From the NCBI RefSeq assembly GCF_003345525.1, contig NZ_QQNH01000004.1, positions 1 to 64,000 on the forward strand: 64,000 nucleotides of DNA, in the 5' to 3' direction. The notes beneath the pieces were generated by a model. That model was not told the DNA's origin, made no database searches, and was given only the letters and a program-made list of their open reading frames with translations. This document shows positions 1 through 7,598 of the stretch, piece after piece. The first letter of the stretch is position 1, and each line of letters opens with the position of its first letter. The position numbers and the translations under genes are program-made. The DNA is from Pelagibacterium lacus. Its GTDB lineage: Bacteria > Pseudomonadota > Alphaproteobacteria > Rhizobiales > Devosiaceae.

Positions 1-60
1 CGCGCGACCCACTTCCTAAGCTTCTTGCAACTCGCCGCAGCAATGCTGTGGATGCGATGA
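1..60 (+). CDS. C-terminal tail of a possible IS transposase (partial)
   Basis: Frame 1 is open from the window edge and encodes RATHFLSFLQLAAAMLWMR before a TGA at 58-60. The pattern of an Ala-Thr-hydrophobic run ending in a Leu-Trp-x-Arg terminus resembles the C-termini of IS5-type DDE transposases. Only 19 residues are visible and no terminal inverted repeat could be recognised downstream, so this is a weak call. The alternative is the end of any unrelated gene. Confidence 0.3.
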   Translation, partial: RATHFLSFLQLAAAMLWMR

Positions 61-83
61 ATGTCGATTCAGCCTAGACCGGG

Positions 84-108
84 GGAACGGAAGCCGGGGA
101 CCGGCGTT
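84..108 (+). promoter_or_regulatory. EcfG-type (general stress sigma factor) promoter of ku-ligD
   Basis: GGAAC at 84-88 and CGTT at 105-108 are separated by exactly 16 bases. This fits the alphaproteobacterial EcfG/RpoE2 consensus GGAAC-N16/17-CGTT. Transcription would begin near 115, about 30 bases before the Ku start codon. Control of a Ku gene by the general stress sigma factor is known in Sinorhizobium meliloti, which supports the assignment. No transcript evidence is available here. Confidence 0.7.
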
Positions 109-110
109 CT

Positions 111-125
111 CCGCACATTGTGCGG
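111..125. repeat. Short inverted repeat in the ku leader
   Basis: CCGCACA and TGTGCGG form perfect 7-base arms around a single T, just downstream of the -10 element and 20 bases before the Ku start codon. It could be an operator or a small 5'-UTR hairpin. A GAGGGA ribosome-binding sequence follows at 134-139. Confidence 0.35.
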
Positions 126-145
126 AAATCTGCGAGGGAATCTCC

Positions 146-1000
146 ATGCCGTCGGCGCGTCCCATCTGGAAAGGTCAATTGCGGCTTTCGCTGGTCGCCA
201 TTCCGGTCGAACTCTATTCGGCGTCCAAGACCGGGGCGCGGCTGTCGTTCCGGCAAATCCACGAGCCCTCGGGCAAGCCGATCAAATACGAGAAGGTGGT
301 GCCGGGGGTGGGCCCGGTCGATACGGACGAAATCCTGAAAGGCTTCGAATATGAGAAGGGGGATTACGTCCTGCTGCAGGATGCGGAGATCGATGCGGTC
401 AAGCTCGAAACCCGCAAGACGCTGGAACTGGTGCAGTTCGTGGGCGGGTGCGAGATCGACCCCATCTATTTCGACAAATCCTACTACGTGGTGCCCCAGG
501 ACGAGCTTTCCGAGGATGCGTTCCGGGTGATCCGCGACGCCCTGCGGGCGACGGAAAAGGTCGGGCTGGGGCAGATCGCCATGCGGGGCCGCGAATATAT
601 CGCCGCCATCAAGCCGTGCGGGACCGGGCTGATGCTCGAAACCCTGCATTACGAGGACGAGATCCGCAAATCCGACCCGTTCTTTTCCGGCATCTCCAAG
701 GCCAAGGCGGAAAAGGAGCTTCTGGACGTCGCCACCGAGCTGATCGAGCGCAAGACCTCGGCGTTCGATGCGGGGCGGTTCAAGGATCACTACACCGACG
801 CCCTGCGGGCGCTGGTGCAGAAAAAGCTCAAGTCCAAGGGCAAGCGGAAAGCGATCGCCACGGACACCGACGAACCCAGCGCCGCCGAGAGCCGGAACAA
901 TGTCATCGACCTGATGGGTGCGCTGAAATCGAGCCTTGAAGGGGAAGGCCGCAAACCCAAGCCGAAATCGGCTTCCACCACGCGCAAGAAAGCCAGCTGA
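146..1000 (+). CDS. ku: Non-homologous end-joining protein Ku
   Basis: Bacterial Ku homodimers form a ring on DNA double-strand-break ends and recruit LigD. The protein has 284 residues, a normal length. It begins with the typical MPSARPIWKGQLRLSLVAIP, the first strand of the Ku beta-barrel, and keeps the family segments around SGKPIKYEKVVPGVGPVD and the DEI-x4-FEYEKGDYV stretch (about residues 60-75). The C-terminus is rich in Lys and Ser/Thr (KPKPKSASTTRKKAS), as in Ku proteins whose basic tail contacts DNA or LigD. The start follows a GAGGGA ribosome-binding sequence by six bases. The ligD ATG begins two bases after the Ku stop codon, so the two form one operon, apparently driven by the EcfG-type promoter at 84-108. 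Confidence 0.95.
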   Translation: MPSARPIWKGQLRLSLVAIPVELYSASKTGARLSFRQIHEPSGKPIKYEKVVPGVGPVDTDEILKGFEYEKGDYVLLQDAEIDAVKLETRKTLELVQFVGGCEIDPIYFDKSYYVVPQDELSEDAFRVIRDALRATEKVGLGQIAMRGREYIAAIKPCGTGLMLETLHYEDEIRKSDPFFSGISKAKAEKELLDVATELIERKTSAFDAGRFKDHYTDALRALVQKKLKSKGKRKAIATDTDEPSAAESRNNVIDLMGALKSSLEGEGRKPKPKSASTTRKKAS

Positions 1001-1001
1001 A

Positions 1002-3467
1002 ATGGCGCGGGCGCGGGATCTGCTGGACGCATATCGGGCCAAGCGCGATTTTTCCAAGACCAGCGAGCCGCAGGGCGGGACTTCGGCCGGCGGCAATATC
1101 TTCGTCGTCCAGAAGCATGATGCCACGCGGCTGCATTATGATTTCCGCCTCGAATTCGAAGGCGTGCTCAAGAGCTGGGCGGTGACGCGCGGCCCCAGCA
1201 CCGACCCCGCCGACAAGCGCCTGGCGGTGCGGACCGAGGACCATCCGCTGGATTACGCGACCTTCGAGGGCACCATTCCCAAGGGCCAATATGGCGGCGG
1301 CACGGTCATGCTGTGGGATTTCGGCACCTGGGCGCCGATCGAGGACCCCAAGGCAGGCTTCAAATCGGGCAAGCTCAAGATCCGGCTCGACGGCGAGCGG
1401 ATGAAGGGGGATTGGGCGCTGATCAGGATGAAACCCAGAGCGGGGGAAAAGGGCGAGAACTGGCTGCTCATCAAGGAGCACGACCGCTATGCCACCGAGG
1501 GCGGCAGCGCGCTGCTCGACGTCGAAACCAGCGTAGCGACCGGCCGCAAGATGGATGCGATCGCCCAAGGCAAGCCGCCGGCCCGCAGGGCGCGCAAAGG
1601 CGGCGGCGCCTTGCCGGGCTTCGTCGAACCGCAATTGGCGACCCTCGTCGACGGCGTGCCGGTGGGCAAGGACTGGCTGTTCGAGATGAAATATGACGGC
1701 TATCGCTGCATCGCGGCCATCGCCGGCGATGCCGTGAAGCTCTATACGCGCAACGGCCACGATTGGACCGACACATTCGCGCCCCTCGTGGCGCCGCTCG
1801 GCCAGTTGACCAAGGGCACGGCACTGATCGACGGGGAAATCTGCGCCTTCAACGCCGAGGGCAAGACCGATTTTTCCACTCTGAAGGCCCATCTCTCCGA
1901 AGGCGGACCGCTGGTGTTCTTCGTCTTCGATCTTTTGGAGCGCGACGGGACATCCTGGCGCGATCGGCCGCTTTCCGACCGCAAGCAGGCGCTGGAGAGC
2001 CTGTTGGGGCGGAGGACGCGGCACGATCCGGTGCAGTATTCGCCCGATATCGCGGGCAAGGGGCAGGAGGTGTTCGACGCCATCTGCAAGGCGGGGCATG
2101 AAGGGATCATCGCCAAGCGGGCCGATGCGCGATATGTTTCGGGGCGCGGCAAATCCTGGCTGAAGGTCAAATGCACGCTGCGGCAGGAATTCATCATCGT
2201 CGGCTGGTCGCCCTCGGAGAAGCGCAAGGGCGTATTCGCCTCGCTGCTGCTGGCCACCGAGGAGGAGGGCAGGCTGGTCTATCGTGGACGGGTGGGGACG
2301 GGGTTTTCCGACCAGATGCGCGAGGACCTGCAAGCCATGCTCGACAAGGACGCGCGCAAGACCGCGCCGCTCACCGGCGTGCCGCGGGAGATGTCGCGGG
2401 GCGTGCGCTGGGTGACCCCCCGTCTCCTGGCCGAAATCGCCTATGCCGAGCGCACGCCGGACGGCGTCTTGCGCCACCCGTCCTTTCTGGGGCTGCGCGA
2501 GGACAAGCCGGCCAAGGGCGTGGCGCTGGAAAAGCCGAAACCCGTCAAAGCGGAGGCCAGGACACAAATGCTTCGCGATGAAGACGGCATTGCCGCAGCC
2601 GAAAAAGCCGGCATCAAGCTCTCCAGCCCCGACAAGGTGCTGTATCCGGACCAGGGGGTGACCAAGGCGCGGCTGGCCGCCTATTACGCGGCGGTGGCCG
2701 ACGCCATGCTGCCCTATATCGTCGATCGACCGCTGAGCCTCGTGCGCTGCCCGGCCGGGCGCGCCAAGCAGTGCTTTTTCCAAAAGCACGATACCGGCGG
2801 GTTCAGCCAGGGCATGCAGACCATCGCCATCCGGGAAAAGGACGGGGCGGAAGACGATTATTTCACCCTCAACGGCCTCGACGGGCTGCTGGCCGGGGTG
2901 CAGATGGGGGTGCTCGAATTCCATATCTGGGGCTCGCGCCGCGACAAGGTGGAAAAGCCCGACCGGCTGGTCTTCGATATCGACCCCGATGTGGGAATGG
3001 CGTTTTCCGAGGTGAAGGCGGCGGCGGTCGATATCCGCAAGCGGCTGGAGGCGATGGGGTTGCGGACTTATCCGCTGCTCACCGGAGGCAAGGGCATCCA
3101 TGTGGTCGCGCCCCTGACGCGACGGGCCGAATGGCCGCAGGTCAAGGCCTTCGCCTCGGGGTTTGCCAAGCGGATGGAAGAGGACGAGCCGGAGCGCTTC
3201 ACCGCCAACCTTTCGAAAAAGGCCCGCAAGGGGCGGCTGTTCGTCGACTATCTGCGCAATGAGCGCGGCTCGACGGCCATCGCGCCCTATTCGACCCGGG
3301 CGCGGGAGGGAGCGCCATGCGCCGTGCCGGTCACGTGGGATGAGCTCGGGGCGATCACGGCGGCCAATGGATTTTCGCTCGACGATGCGGTGGCGCGGGC
3401 GCTGGGGAAAAATCCCTGGCCCGATTACCACGAACTGCGCCAGGGCCTGCCGAAACGCGATGCCTGA
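1002..3467 (+). CDS. ligD: Multifunctional ATP-dependent DNA ligase LigD (PE-ligase-polymerase)
   Basis: LigD trims, fills and seals broken ends bound by Ku. The 821-residue protein has the Pseudomonas-type domain order. The 3'-phosphoesterase domain is at about residues 20-180, with HDATRLHYDFRLE and EDHPLDY. The ATP-dependent ligase domain is at about 205-520, with the nucleotidyl lysine K230 in motif I, KYDGYR. The primase-polymerase domain is at about 530-815, with the catalytic DxD pair D659/D661 in VFDIDPD. All three active sites look intact. I chose the ATG at 1002, two bases after the Ku stop; an upstream in-frame ATG at 936 lies inside ku and is unlikely. The stop codon abuts that of the convergent Crp-like gene with no spacer. 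Confidence 0.95.
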   Translation: MARARDLLDAYRAKRDFSKTSEPQGGTSAGGNIFVVQKHDATRLHYDFRLEFEGVLKSWAVTRGPSTDPADKRLAVRTEDHPLDYATFEGTIPKGQYGGGTVMLWDFGTWAPIEDPKAGFKSGKLKIRLDGERMKGDWALIRMKPRAGEKGENWLLIKEHDRYATEGGSALLDVETSVATGRKMDAIAQGKPPARRARKGGGALPGFVEPQLATLVDGVPVGKDWLFEMKYDGYRCIAAIAGDAVKLYTRNGHDWTDTFAPLVAPLGQLTKGTALIDGEICAFNAEGKTDFSTLKAHLSEGGPLVFFVFDLLERDGTSWRDRPLSDRKQALESLLGRRTRHDPVQYSPDIAGKGQEVFDAICKAGHEGIIAKRADARYVSGRGKSWLKVKCTLRQEFIIVGWSPSEKRKGVFASLLLATEEEGRLVYRGRVGTGFSDQMREDLQAMLDKDARKTAPLTGVPREMSRGVRWVTPRLLAEIAYAERTPDGVLRHPSFLGLREDKPAKGVALEKPKPVKAEARTQMLRDEDGIAAAEKAGIKLSSPDKVLYPDQGVTKARLAAYYAAVADAMLPYIVDRPLSLVRCPAGRAKQCFFQKHDTGGFSQGMQTIAIREKDGAEDDYFTLNGLDGLLAGVQMGVLEFHIWGSRRDKVEKPDRLVFDIDPDVGMAFSEVKAAAVDIRKRLEAMGLRTYPLLTGGKGIHVVAPLTRRAEWPQVKAFASGFAKRMEEDEPERFTANLSKKARKGRLFVDYLRNERGSTAIAPYSTRAREGAPCAVPVTWDELGAITAANGFSLDDAVARALGKNPWPDYHELRQGLPKRDA

Positions 3468-4229
3468 TCAGGCCGGAATGGCGGTGAGCGAAGGCGTTTC
3501 CCGCAGGTGCAGATAGGCGGGGGAAAAGACGCCCTGTTCGGCGAGGCCGGGAAAATCGAGGATCTCGACCATGCCGCCCTGAAAGACGATGCGGCCGCTG
3601 CGCCGCAATTCCTGCAAGGTCCGGTTGACGTGGACGGTGGAGAGCCCCAGCACATCGGCCAGTTCGCTCTGGGTCAGGGGGAGCGCGAAGCGCGCGCCCT
3701 CGCAGCGCTCGACCGCGTTGAGGCGGAGATAGATCTCGCACAAAAGATGCGCGGTCCGCTCCATGGCCGAGCGCTTGCCGACGCTGACCAGCCATTCGCG
3801 GGAGATCGATTCCTCGACCAGCGTCGTGCTCCACAAGGCGGTGGTGACTCGGGGATAGTGTTCGAGCAGGGCAAAGAGGCTGTCATTGGGGATGGCGTTG
3901 AGGCCAATGGGCGAGAGGGCTGCCACGGGCGGCTGCAGGCCGCCGAGCACGAACTGGCGCAGATCGACGAGGTCGCCGGGCAGGAGCAGCGACAGGATCT
4001 GCCGCCGCCCATCGGGAAGATCGCGATAGCGGCAGGCAAAGCCGTCGGCGATCACGTGCACGTGGTGATCGAGCAGCTTGCCGGCCAGCATGGTGTTGCG
4101 GCCCGAAAAGGAGCGGGATTGGGAAACCAGATTGGCGAGGGCGGCGCGCTCGGCGCTGTTGAGCGAAACGTGGGAATGGAGACGGGCGATAAGCAGTTCG
4201 TTCGCCATTGCGGCCGGGCCTCTATCCAT
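3468..4229 (-). CDS. Crp/Fnr-family transcriptional regulator
   Basis: The 253-residue protein has an N-terminal cyclic-nucleotide-binding-like beta-roll (about residues 20-150, including the stretch DGRRQILSLLLPGDLVDL). The C-terminal winged helix has a clear Crp-type recognition region, LTQSELADVLGLSTVHVNRTL. The N-terminal cysteine cluster of oxygen-sensing FNR is absent, so an iron-sulfur sensor is unlikely; the ligand is unknown. The ATG at 4229 is preferred over the one at 4208 because AGGA precedes it by seven bases. The gene is divergent from the receiver operon and appears to share a symmetric EcfG-type promoter element with it (4324-4350), suggesting a stress-induced regulator. Its target genes cannot be read from the window. 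Confidence 0.88.
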   Translation of the reverse strand: MDRGPAAMANELLIARLHSHVSLNSAERAALANLVSQSRSFSGRNTMLAGKLLDHHVHVIADGFACRYRDLPDGRRQILSLLLPGDLVDLRQFVLGGLQPPVAALSPIGLNAIPNDSLFALLEHYPRVTTALWSTTLVEESISREWLVSVGKRSAMERTAHLLCEIYLRLNAVERCEGARFALPLTQSELADVLGLSTVHVNRTLQELRRSGRIVFQGGMVEILDFPGLAEQGVFSPAYLHLRETPSLTAIPA

Positions 4230-4323
4230 TGCTGTTTCCTGAAAATCGAGCCCAATAACCTGTGTTAACGCCGCAAGGATTTTTGGCACCCGGAGGCGCT
4301 GAAGCGGTCCTTGCTGTCCCAAG

Positions 4324-4350
4324 GGAACGTTGATGGGTTTCGGACGTTCC
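4324..4350. promoter_or_regulatory. Symmetric, bidirectional EcfG-type promoter
   Basis: GGAACGT (4324-4330) and ACGTTCC (4344-4350) are exact inverted copies separated by 13 bases. On the plus strand this gives GGAAC-N16-CGTT directed at the receiver operon, with a start site near 4355. On the minus strand the same bases give GGAAC-N16-CGTT directed at the Crp-like gene, with a start site near 4318. The -35 of each promoter overlaps the -10 of the other, so the two directions would probably compete. An alternative reading is a simple palindromic operator. Confidence 0.65.
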
Positions 4351-4401
4351 ATTTCGCATGGTGCCAGAAGGCAGTGGCATTTCGCGAAGCAGGGGCACAG
4401 A

Positions 4402-4797
4402 ATGGAGACTCTGTCCGGCATCTCCGGATTGACCGTCATGGTCGTCGAGGATGAATATCTCATCGCCCTCAACCTGGAGATGGCGCTTGAGGAGCATGGC
4501 GCGCGCGTCGTCGGCCCTTTCCCCAGAGTGGCGGAAGCGCTCGACCATCTGGCCAGTATGGGGCTGCCCGATATCGCGGTGCTCGACATCAATGTGGCCG
4601 GCACGCCGGTCTTTCCGGTCGCCGAGCGGCTTGCGGCGGAGGGCGTGCCGTTCGTCTTCGCCACCGGATATGACAAATGGACCCTGCCGCCGGCCTTTGG
4701 CGACGTGCCGCGGCTTTCAAAGCCCACCGATCCGGCCCAACTGGTCCAGTCCCTGATGCGGGCGGCGCGGTGCAAGGAGACGGGGAGGGTGGCATGA
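4402..4797 (+). CDS. Single-domain response regulator, FATGUY family
   Basis: A stand-alone receiver of 131 residues with no output domain. The acidic pair E16/D17, phospho-acceptor D62 (AVLDINVAG), T88 and K107 (LSKP) are all present. The stretch PFVFATGY at residues 83-90 matches the FATGUY signature (PFxFATGY) of single-domain regulators that feed the alphaproteobacterial general stress response, such as SdrG and MrrA. That role is inferred from the motif plus the EcfG-type promoter upstream. I chose the ATG at 4402, which begins right before the receiver fold; an earlier in-frame GTG at 4330 overlaps the promoter. The stop overlaps the next start codon by four bases (ATGA), so the genes are likely translationally coupled. 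Confidence 0.88.
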   Translation: METLSGISGLTVMVVEDEYLIALNLEMALEEHGARVVGPFPRVAEALDHLASMGLPDIAVLDINVAGTPVFPVAERLAAEGVPFVFATGYDKWTLPPAFGDVPRLSKPTDPAQLVQSLMRAARCKETGRVA

Positions 4798-5318
4798 CAC
4801 AGACCGCTGCGCGGAGCGAGACCAACGACATCACCGGCAAATGCGTTCTCGTGGTGGAGGACGATTACGTGCTGGCCCGGGAGGTGTGCAACGATCTGCG
4901 CCGGCACGGGGCCAATGTGCTGGGGCCGGCCCCGACCGTCCATTACGCCAATCTGATCATGGGCAAGCGCAAGCTCGATGGGGCCATTCTCGACATCAAG
5001 CTGTTCGGCGAGGAGGTGTACGAACTCGTCGACGTGCTGATGGCGCGCGGCGTGCCGATCGTCTTTGCCACCGCCTACCAGCCCGACCAGATCGATGCGC
5101 GCTATCGGCGCTTCGATGTGATGACCAAGCCGCTCGACTATACGACCCTGCGGCGCAAGGTGGCCAATTTCCGTCCGCAGCCTCCGACAAAGCAGGTTGT
5201 CGACGCTCCGGCTTTTCCCCATGCGGCGCCGGTGGCCTATGGGACCGGCACGGGCGCCATCACCGACAGGGAGCGGTGGGCGCGGATGATGCTCGCCGCG
5301 ATGCGACTGCGGAAGTGA
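4794..5318 (+). CDS. Single-domain response regulator with C-terminal tail
   Basis: A second receiver protein, 174 residues. E22/D23/D24, phospho-acceptor D67 (AILDIKLFG), T93 and K112 (VMTKPLD) are conserved, so it should be phosphorylatable. Its switch region reads PIVFATAY, one step away from the FATGUY signature of its neighbour. After about residue 130 there is a low-complexity tail (PQPPTKQVV...) and a short helix, with no recognisable DNA-binding domain. It overlaps the upstream receiver by four bases and lies 15 bases before the HWE kinase, a layout that suggests the kinase phosphorylates one or both receivers. Confidence 0.85.
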   Translation: MTQTAARSETNDITGKCVLVVEDDYVLAREVCNDLRRHGANVLGPAPTVHYANLIMGKRKLDGAILDIKLFGEEVYELVDVLMARGVPIVFATAYQPDQIDARYRRFDVMTKPLDYTTLRRKVANFRPQPPTKQVVDAPAFPHAAPVAYGTGTGAITDRERWARMMLAAMRLRK

Positions 5319-5333
5319 CCGAAAGGGCCTGAG

Positions 5334-6740
5334 ATGAGCAACGACAGAGTGCCCGCCGGCCGTTCGCAGGGGCCTCTTGCCGAGGGCGATGAGCGCTATC
5401 GCCTGATCGTCGAAAACGCGCGCGACTATGCGATCTTCACCGCCGACCTCGACGGGATCGTCGATAGCTGGCCGCCGGGTGCCGAAAGCGTCTTCGGCTG
5501 GCCGGCCGAGGCCATTATCGGCAAGCCGGCCGCGCTTTTGTTCGTGCCCGAGGATCGGGAGGCGGGGGCGCCCGAGCAGGAGTTCGAAACGGCGCTCCGG
5601 TATGGCCGTGCGCCGGATGTGCGCTGGCACCAGCATCGGAACGGGGCGCGGGTCTTCATCGAGGGCGCCGTTTGGCCGATCGCCGGCGACGACGGGGCGC
5701 CCAAGGGCTTCCTCAAGATCGGGCAGGACATGACGCTGCGGCGCCGGAGCGAAATCGCCCTGGTGGAAAGCGAGGAGCGCTTCCGGCTGCTGGCCACCAC
5801 CGTGCCGCATCTGGTGTTCCGGTCGACGGCCAGCGGACGGCGCACCTGGGCCAGCCCGCAATGGGCGGCCTATACCGGAATGAGCGATGCGGAATCCGAG
5901 GGCTTCGGGTGGCTGGAAGCCATCCATCCGGACGATCGCGAGCGGGCGGTGGGGAGTTGGGACGACGCCTCCAGCGACGGCGAATCCTATTATGGCGAGC
6001 ATCGCATCCGGCGCTGGGACGGCCATTATCGCTGGCATCAGTCGCGGGCCGTGCCCTTGCGCGATTCGGGGGAGAATACCGAGGAATGGGTGGGGTCGGC
6101 CGCCGACATCCACGACATGCGCGAATTGCAGGAGCGCCAGACGATCCTGGTCGGCGAATTGCAGCACCGGACGCGGAACCTCTTGGCGGTGGTGCGCTCG
6201 CTGGCGGTGCAGACCGTCGATGCGGTGGATACGCTGGACGATTTCCGCACCGCCTTCGACAACCGGCTGGGCGCGCTCTCCCGGGTGCAGGGCCTGTTGT
6301 CGCGCACCGATACGCGGCCAGTGACCGTCGAGCAATTGCTGCGGATCGAGCTCGGGGCGGTGGCGTCGAACTGGGAGCAGATCACCCTCGAGGGGCCGCG
6401 GGTGCTGGTGGCGGATGGCAGCCTGCAGACGCTGATGCTGGTGATCCACGAATTGAGCACCAATGCCGTCCGGCATGGCGGGCTTGCCTCGCCGGCGGGG
6501 CGGCTGGCGGTGACGTGGTCCAAGACTGAAGACGGGGGCGAGGGCGGGCTTCTGATCATCGACTGGCGCGAGGAGTTTCCCCGGCGCCGCATCGATCCGG
6601 ATCGGCCGCGCGGCTTCGGGCGGCAGTTGATCGAGGAGGCGATCCCCTATCAGTTGGAGGCGCAAACCGAGTTCCGGCTCGAGGAGGATTCGCTGCATTG
6701 CGTCCTGACCCTGCCGCTTGATTCCCAGGACGAGCCATGA
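5334..6740 (+). CDS. PAS-PAS HWE-family sensor histidine kinase
   Basis: A 468-residue kinase without visible membrane segments, probably cytoplasmic. Two PAS folds lie at about residues 20-140 and 145-265; the second ends in a PAC-like stretch (WVGSAADIHDM). The dimerisation/phospho-acceptor helix has GELQHRTRNLL with H278, and the ATPase core has the N-box HELSTNAVRHGG and the WRE tripeptide (IDWREEF) that names the HWE class. HWE/HisKA_2 kinases are the usual general-stress kinases in this bacterial class. The ligand is not evident; there is no Cys in a LOV motif. It follows two receiver genes and overlaps the downstream DUF2231 gene by four bases. Confidence 0.9.
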   Translation: MSNDRVPAGRSQGPLAEGDERYRLIVENARDYAIFTADLDGIVDSWPPGAESVFGWPAEAIIGKPAALLFVPEDREAGAPEQEFETALRYGRAPDVRWHQHRNGARVFIEGAVWPIAGDDGAPKGFLKIGQDMTLRRRSEIALVESEERFRLLATTVPHLVFRSTASGRRTWASPQWAAYTGMSDAESEGFGWLEAIHPDDRERAVGSWDDASSDGESYYGEHRIRRWDGHYRWHQSRAVPLRDSGENTEEWVGSAADIHDMRELQERQTILVGELQHRTRNLLAVVRSLAVQTVDAVDTLDDFRTAFDNRLGALSRVQGLLSRTDTRPVTVEQLLRIELGAVASNWEQITLEGPRVLVADGSLQTLMLVIHELSTNAVRHGGLASPAGRLAVTWSKTEDGGEGGLLIIDWREEFPRRRIDPDRPRGFGRQLIEEAIPYQLEAQTEFRLEEDSLHCVLTLPLDSQDEP

Positions 6741-7240
6741 GCGAGGCGGACGACAAGCGCGACAGCCCGGTCATCGCCGAGGTGATGGAAGACAGCGTGC
6801 AATCGGCCGTCGCGGTCGCGGGGCATCCCATACACGCCATGATGGTGCACTTTCCGATTGCGCTGGTGTTCGCGACGCTGGGAGCCGACATCTTCTACTG
6901 GTGGACCGCCGATCCCTTCTGGGTGCGGGCCGGGGTGTGGTCGGCAGGCTTTGCCTTCTGGTTCGGCGTGGCGGCCGGGCTCGCGGGCACGGCGGAACTG
7001 GTTCTGGTCAAGGGCATTCGCGGGCGCGTGGGCAGCTGGACCCATGCCATCGCGGCCATGACATTGCTGGCCATCGCCGGCACCAATTGGGGGTTGCGGC
7101 TGTCCTTCGAGGATGCGGTGCTGCCGGCCGGGCTGGCCCTCTCGGTGCTCGCCGCCCTGTTCACCGGCCTTGCGGGATATCATGGCGGCAAGCTGGTGTT
7201 CGATCATGGGGTCGGCATACTGGTCGATCCGAACGAATGA
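6737..7240 (+). CDS. DUF2231 integral membrane protein
   Basis: A 167-residue membrane protein. After a charged N-terminus, VAGHPIHAMMVHFPIALVFA is the hallmark HPxHxxxVHFPIAL start of the DUF2231 family. About four hydrophobic segments follow (near residues 36-54, 66-84, 97-114 and 118-140). The molecular function of the family is not established; the conserved histidines have led to suggestions of heme or metal binding. It is the last gene of the receiver-kinase operon (ATGA overlap with the kinase gene), so it should share the EcfG-type promoter. It ends 14 bases before the convergent oxidase operon. Confidence 0.8.
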   Translation: MSEADDKRDSPVIAEVMEDSVQSAVAVAGHPIHAMMVHFPIALVFATLGADIFYWWTADPFWVRAGVWSAGFAFWFGVAAGLAGTAELVLVKGIRGRVGSWTHAIAAMTLLAIAGTNWGLRLSFEDAVLPAGLALSVLAALFTGLAGYHGGKLVFDHGVGILVDPNE

Positions 7241-7253
7241 TCGCCGCGATGTT

Positions 7254-7598
7254 TCAGATGCACAGCGAGACGGCAAGGCCGGGCACAAATGTCCCCAGCG
7301 AGGCGGCGAGGGCGGAAAGGGCGGTATAGGTGCCGATCTGCGCCAGACTCGCGGCCGGGGCCGGCTGGTGTCGGGCCCGTCCCGTCCAGAAGCGCCATAT
7401 CCGGAACGATGCGAGCGTCGAGAGGGCCAGAAACCCCAGGGCCAGCGCTATGAGCACCATGCGCTGCGCCCCCATGTCCCAGCCGAAGGCGCAGCCGATG
7501 GCATTGGCGGCGTAGAGCGTCACGAAGGCGATGCTCCAGATGACGAAGCCGAGGGGGATCAGCAGCAGATAGAGCGGGGGAACGTCGCTCCGGCTCAT
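7254..7598 (-). CDS. Small membrane protein of the cytochrome oxidase operon
   Basis: A 114-residue protein with three predicted membrane helices (about residues 8-30, 45-64 and 88-110). I do not recognise a characterised family. It is the last gene of the oxidase operon, and its start overlaps the subunit I-III stop by four bases (ATGA), so it is most likely an accessory subunit, comparable in position to the small final cox gene of alternative oxidase operons in rhizobia. An in-frame ATG 90 bases upstream would lie inside the oxidase gene and is less likely. Confidence 0.6.
   Translation of the reverse strand: MSRSDVPPLYLLLIPLGFVIWSIAFVTLYAANAIGCAFGWDMGAQRMVLIALALGFLALSTLASFRIWRFWTGRARHQPAPAASLAQIGTYTALSALAASLGTFVPGLAVSLCI

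Noticed and set aside
903-3431. Minus-strand open frame of over 800 codons opposite ligD
   Set aside because: Mirror of ligD; no family features, and all three LigD active sites lie on the plus strand.
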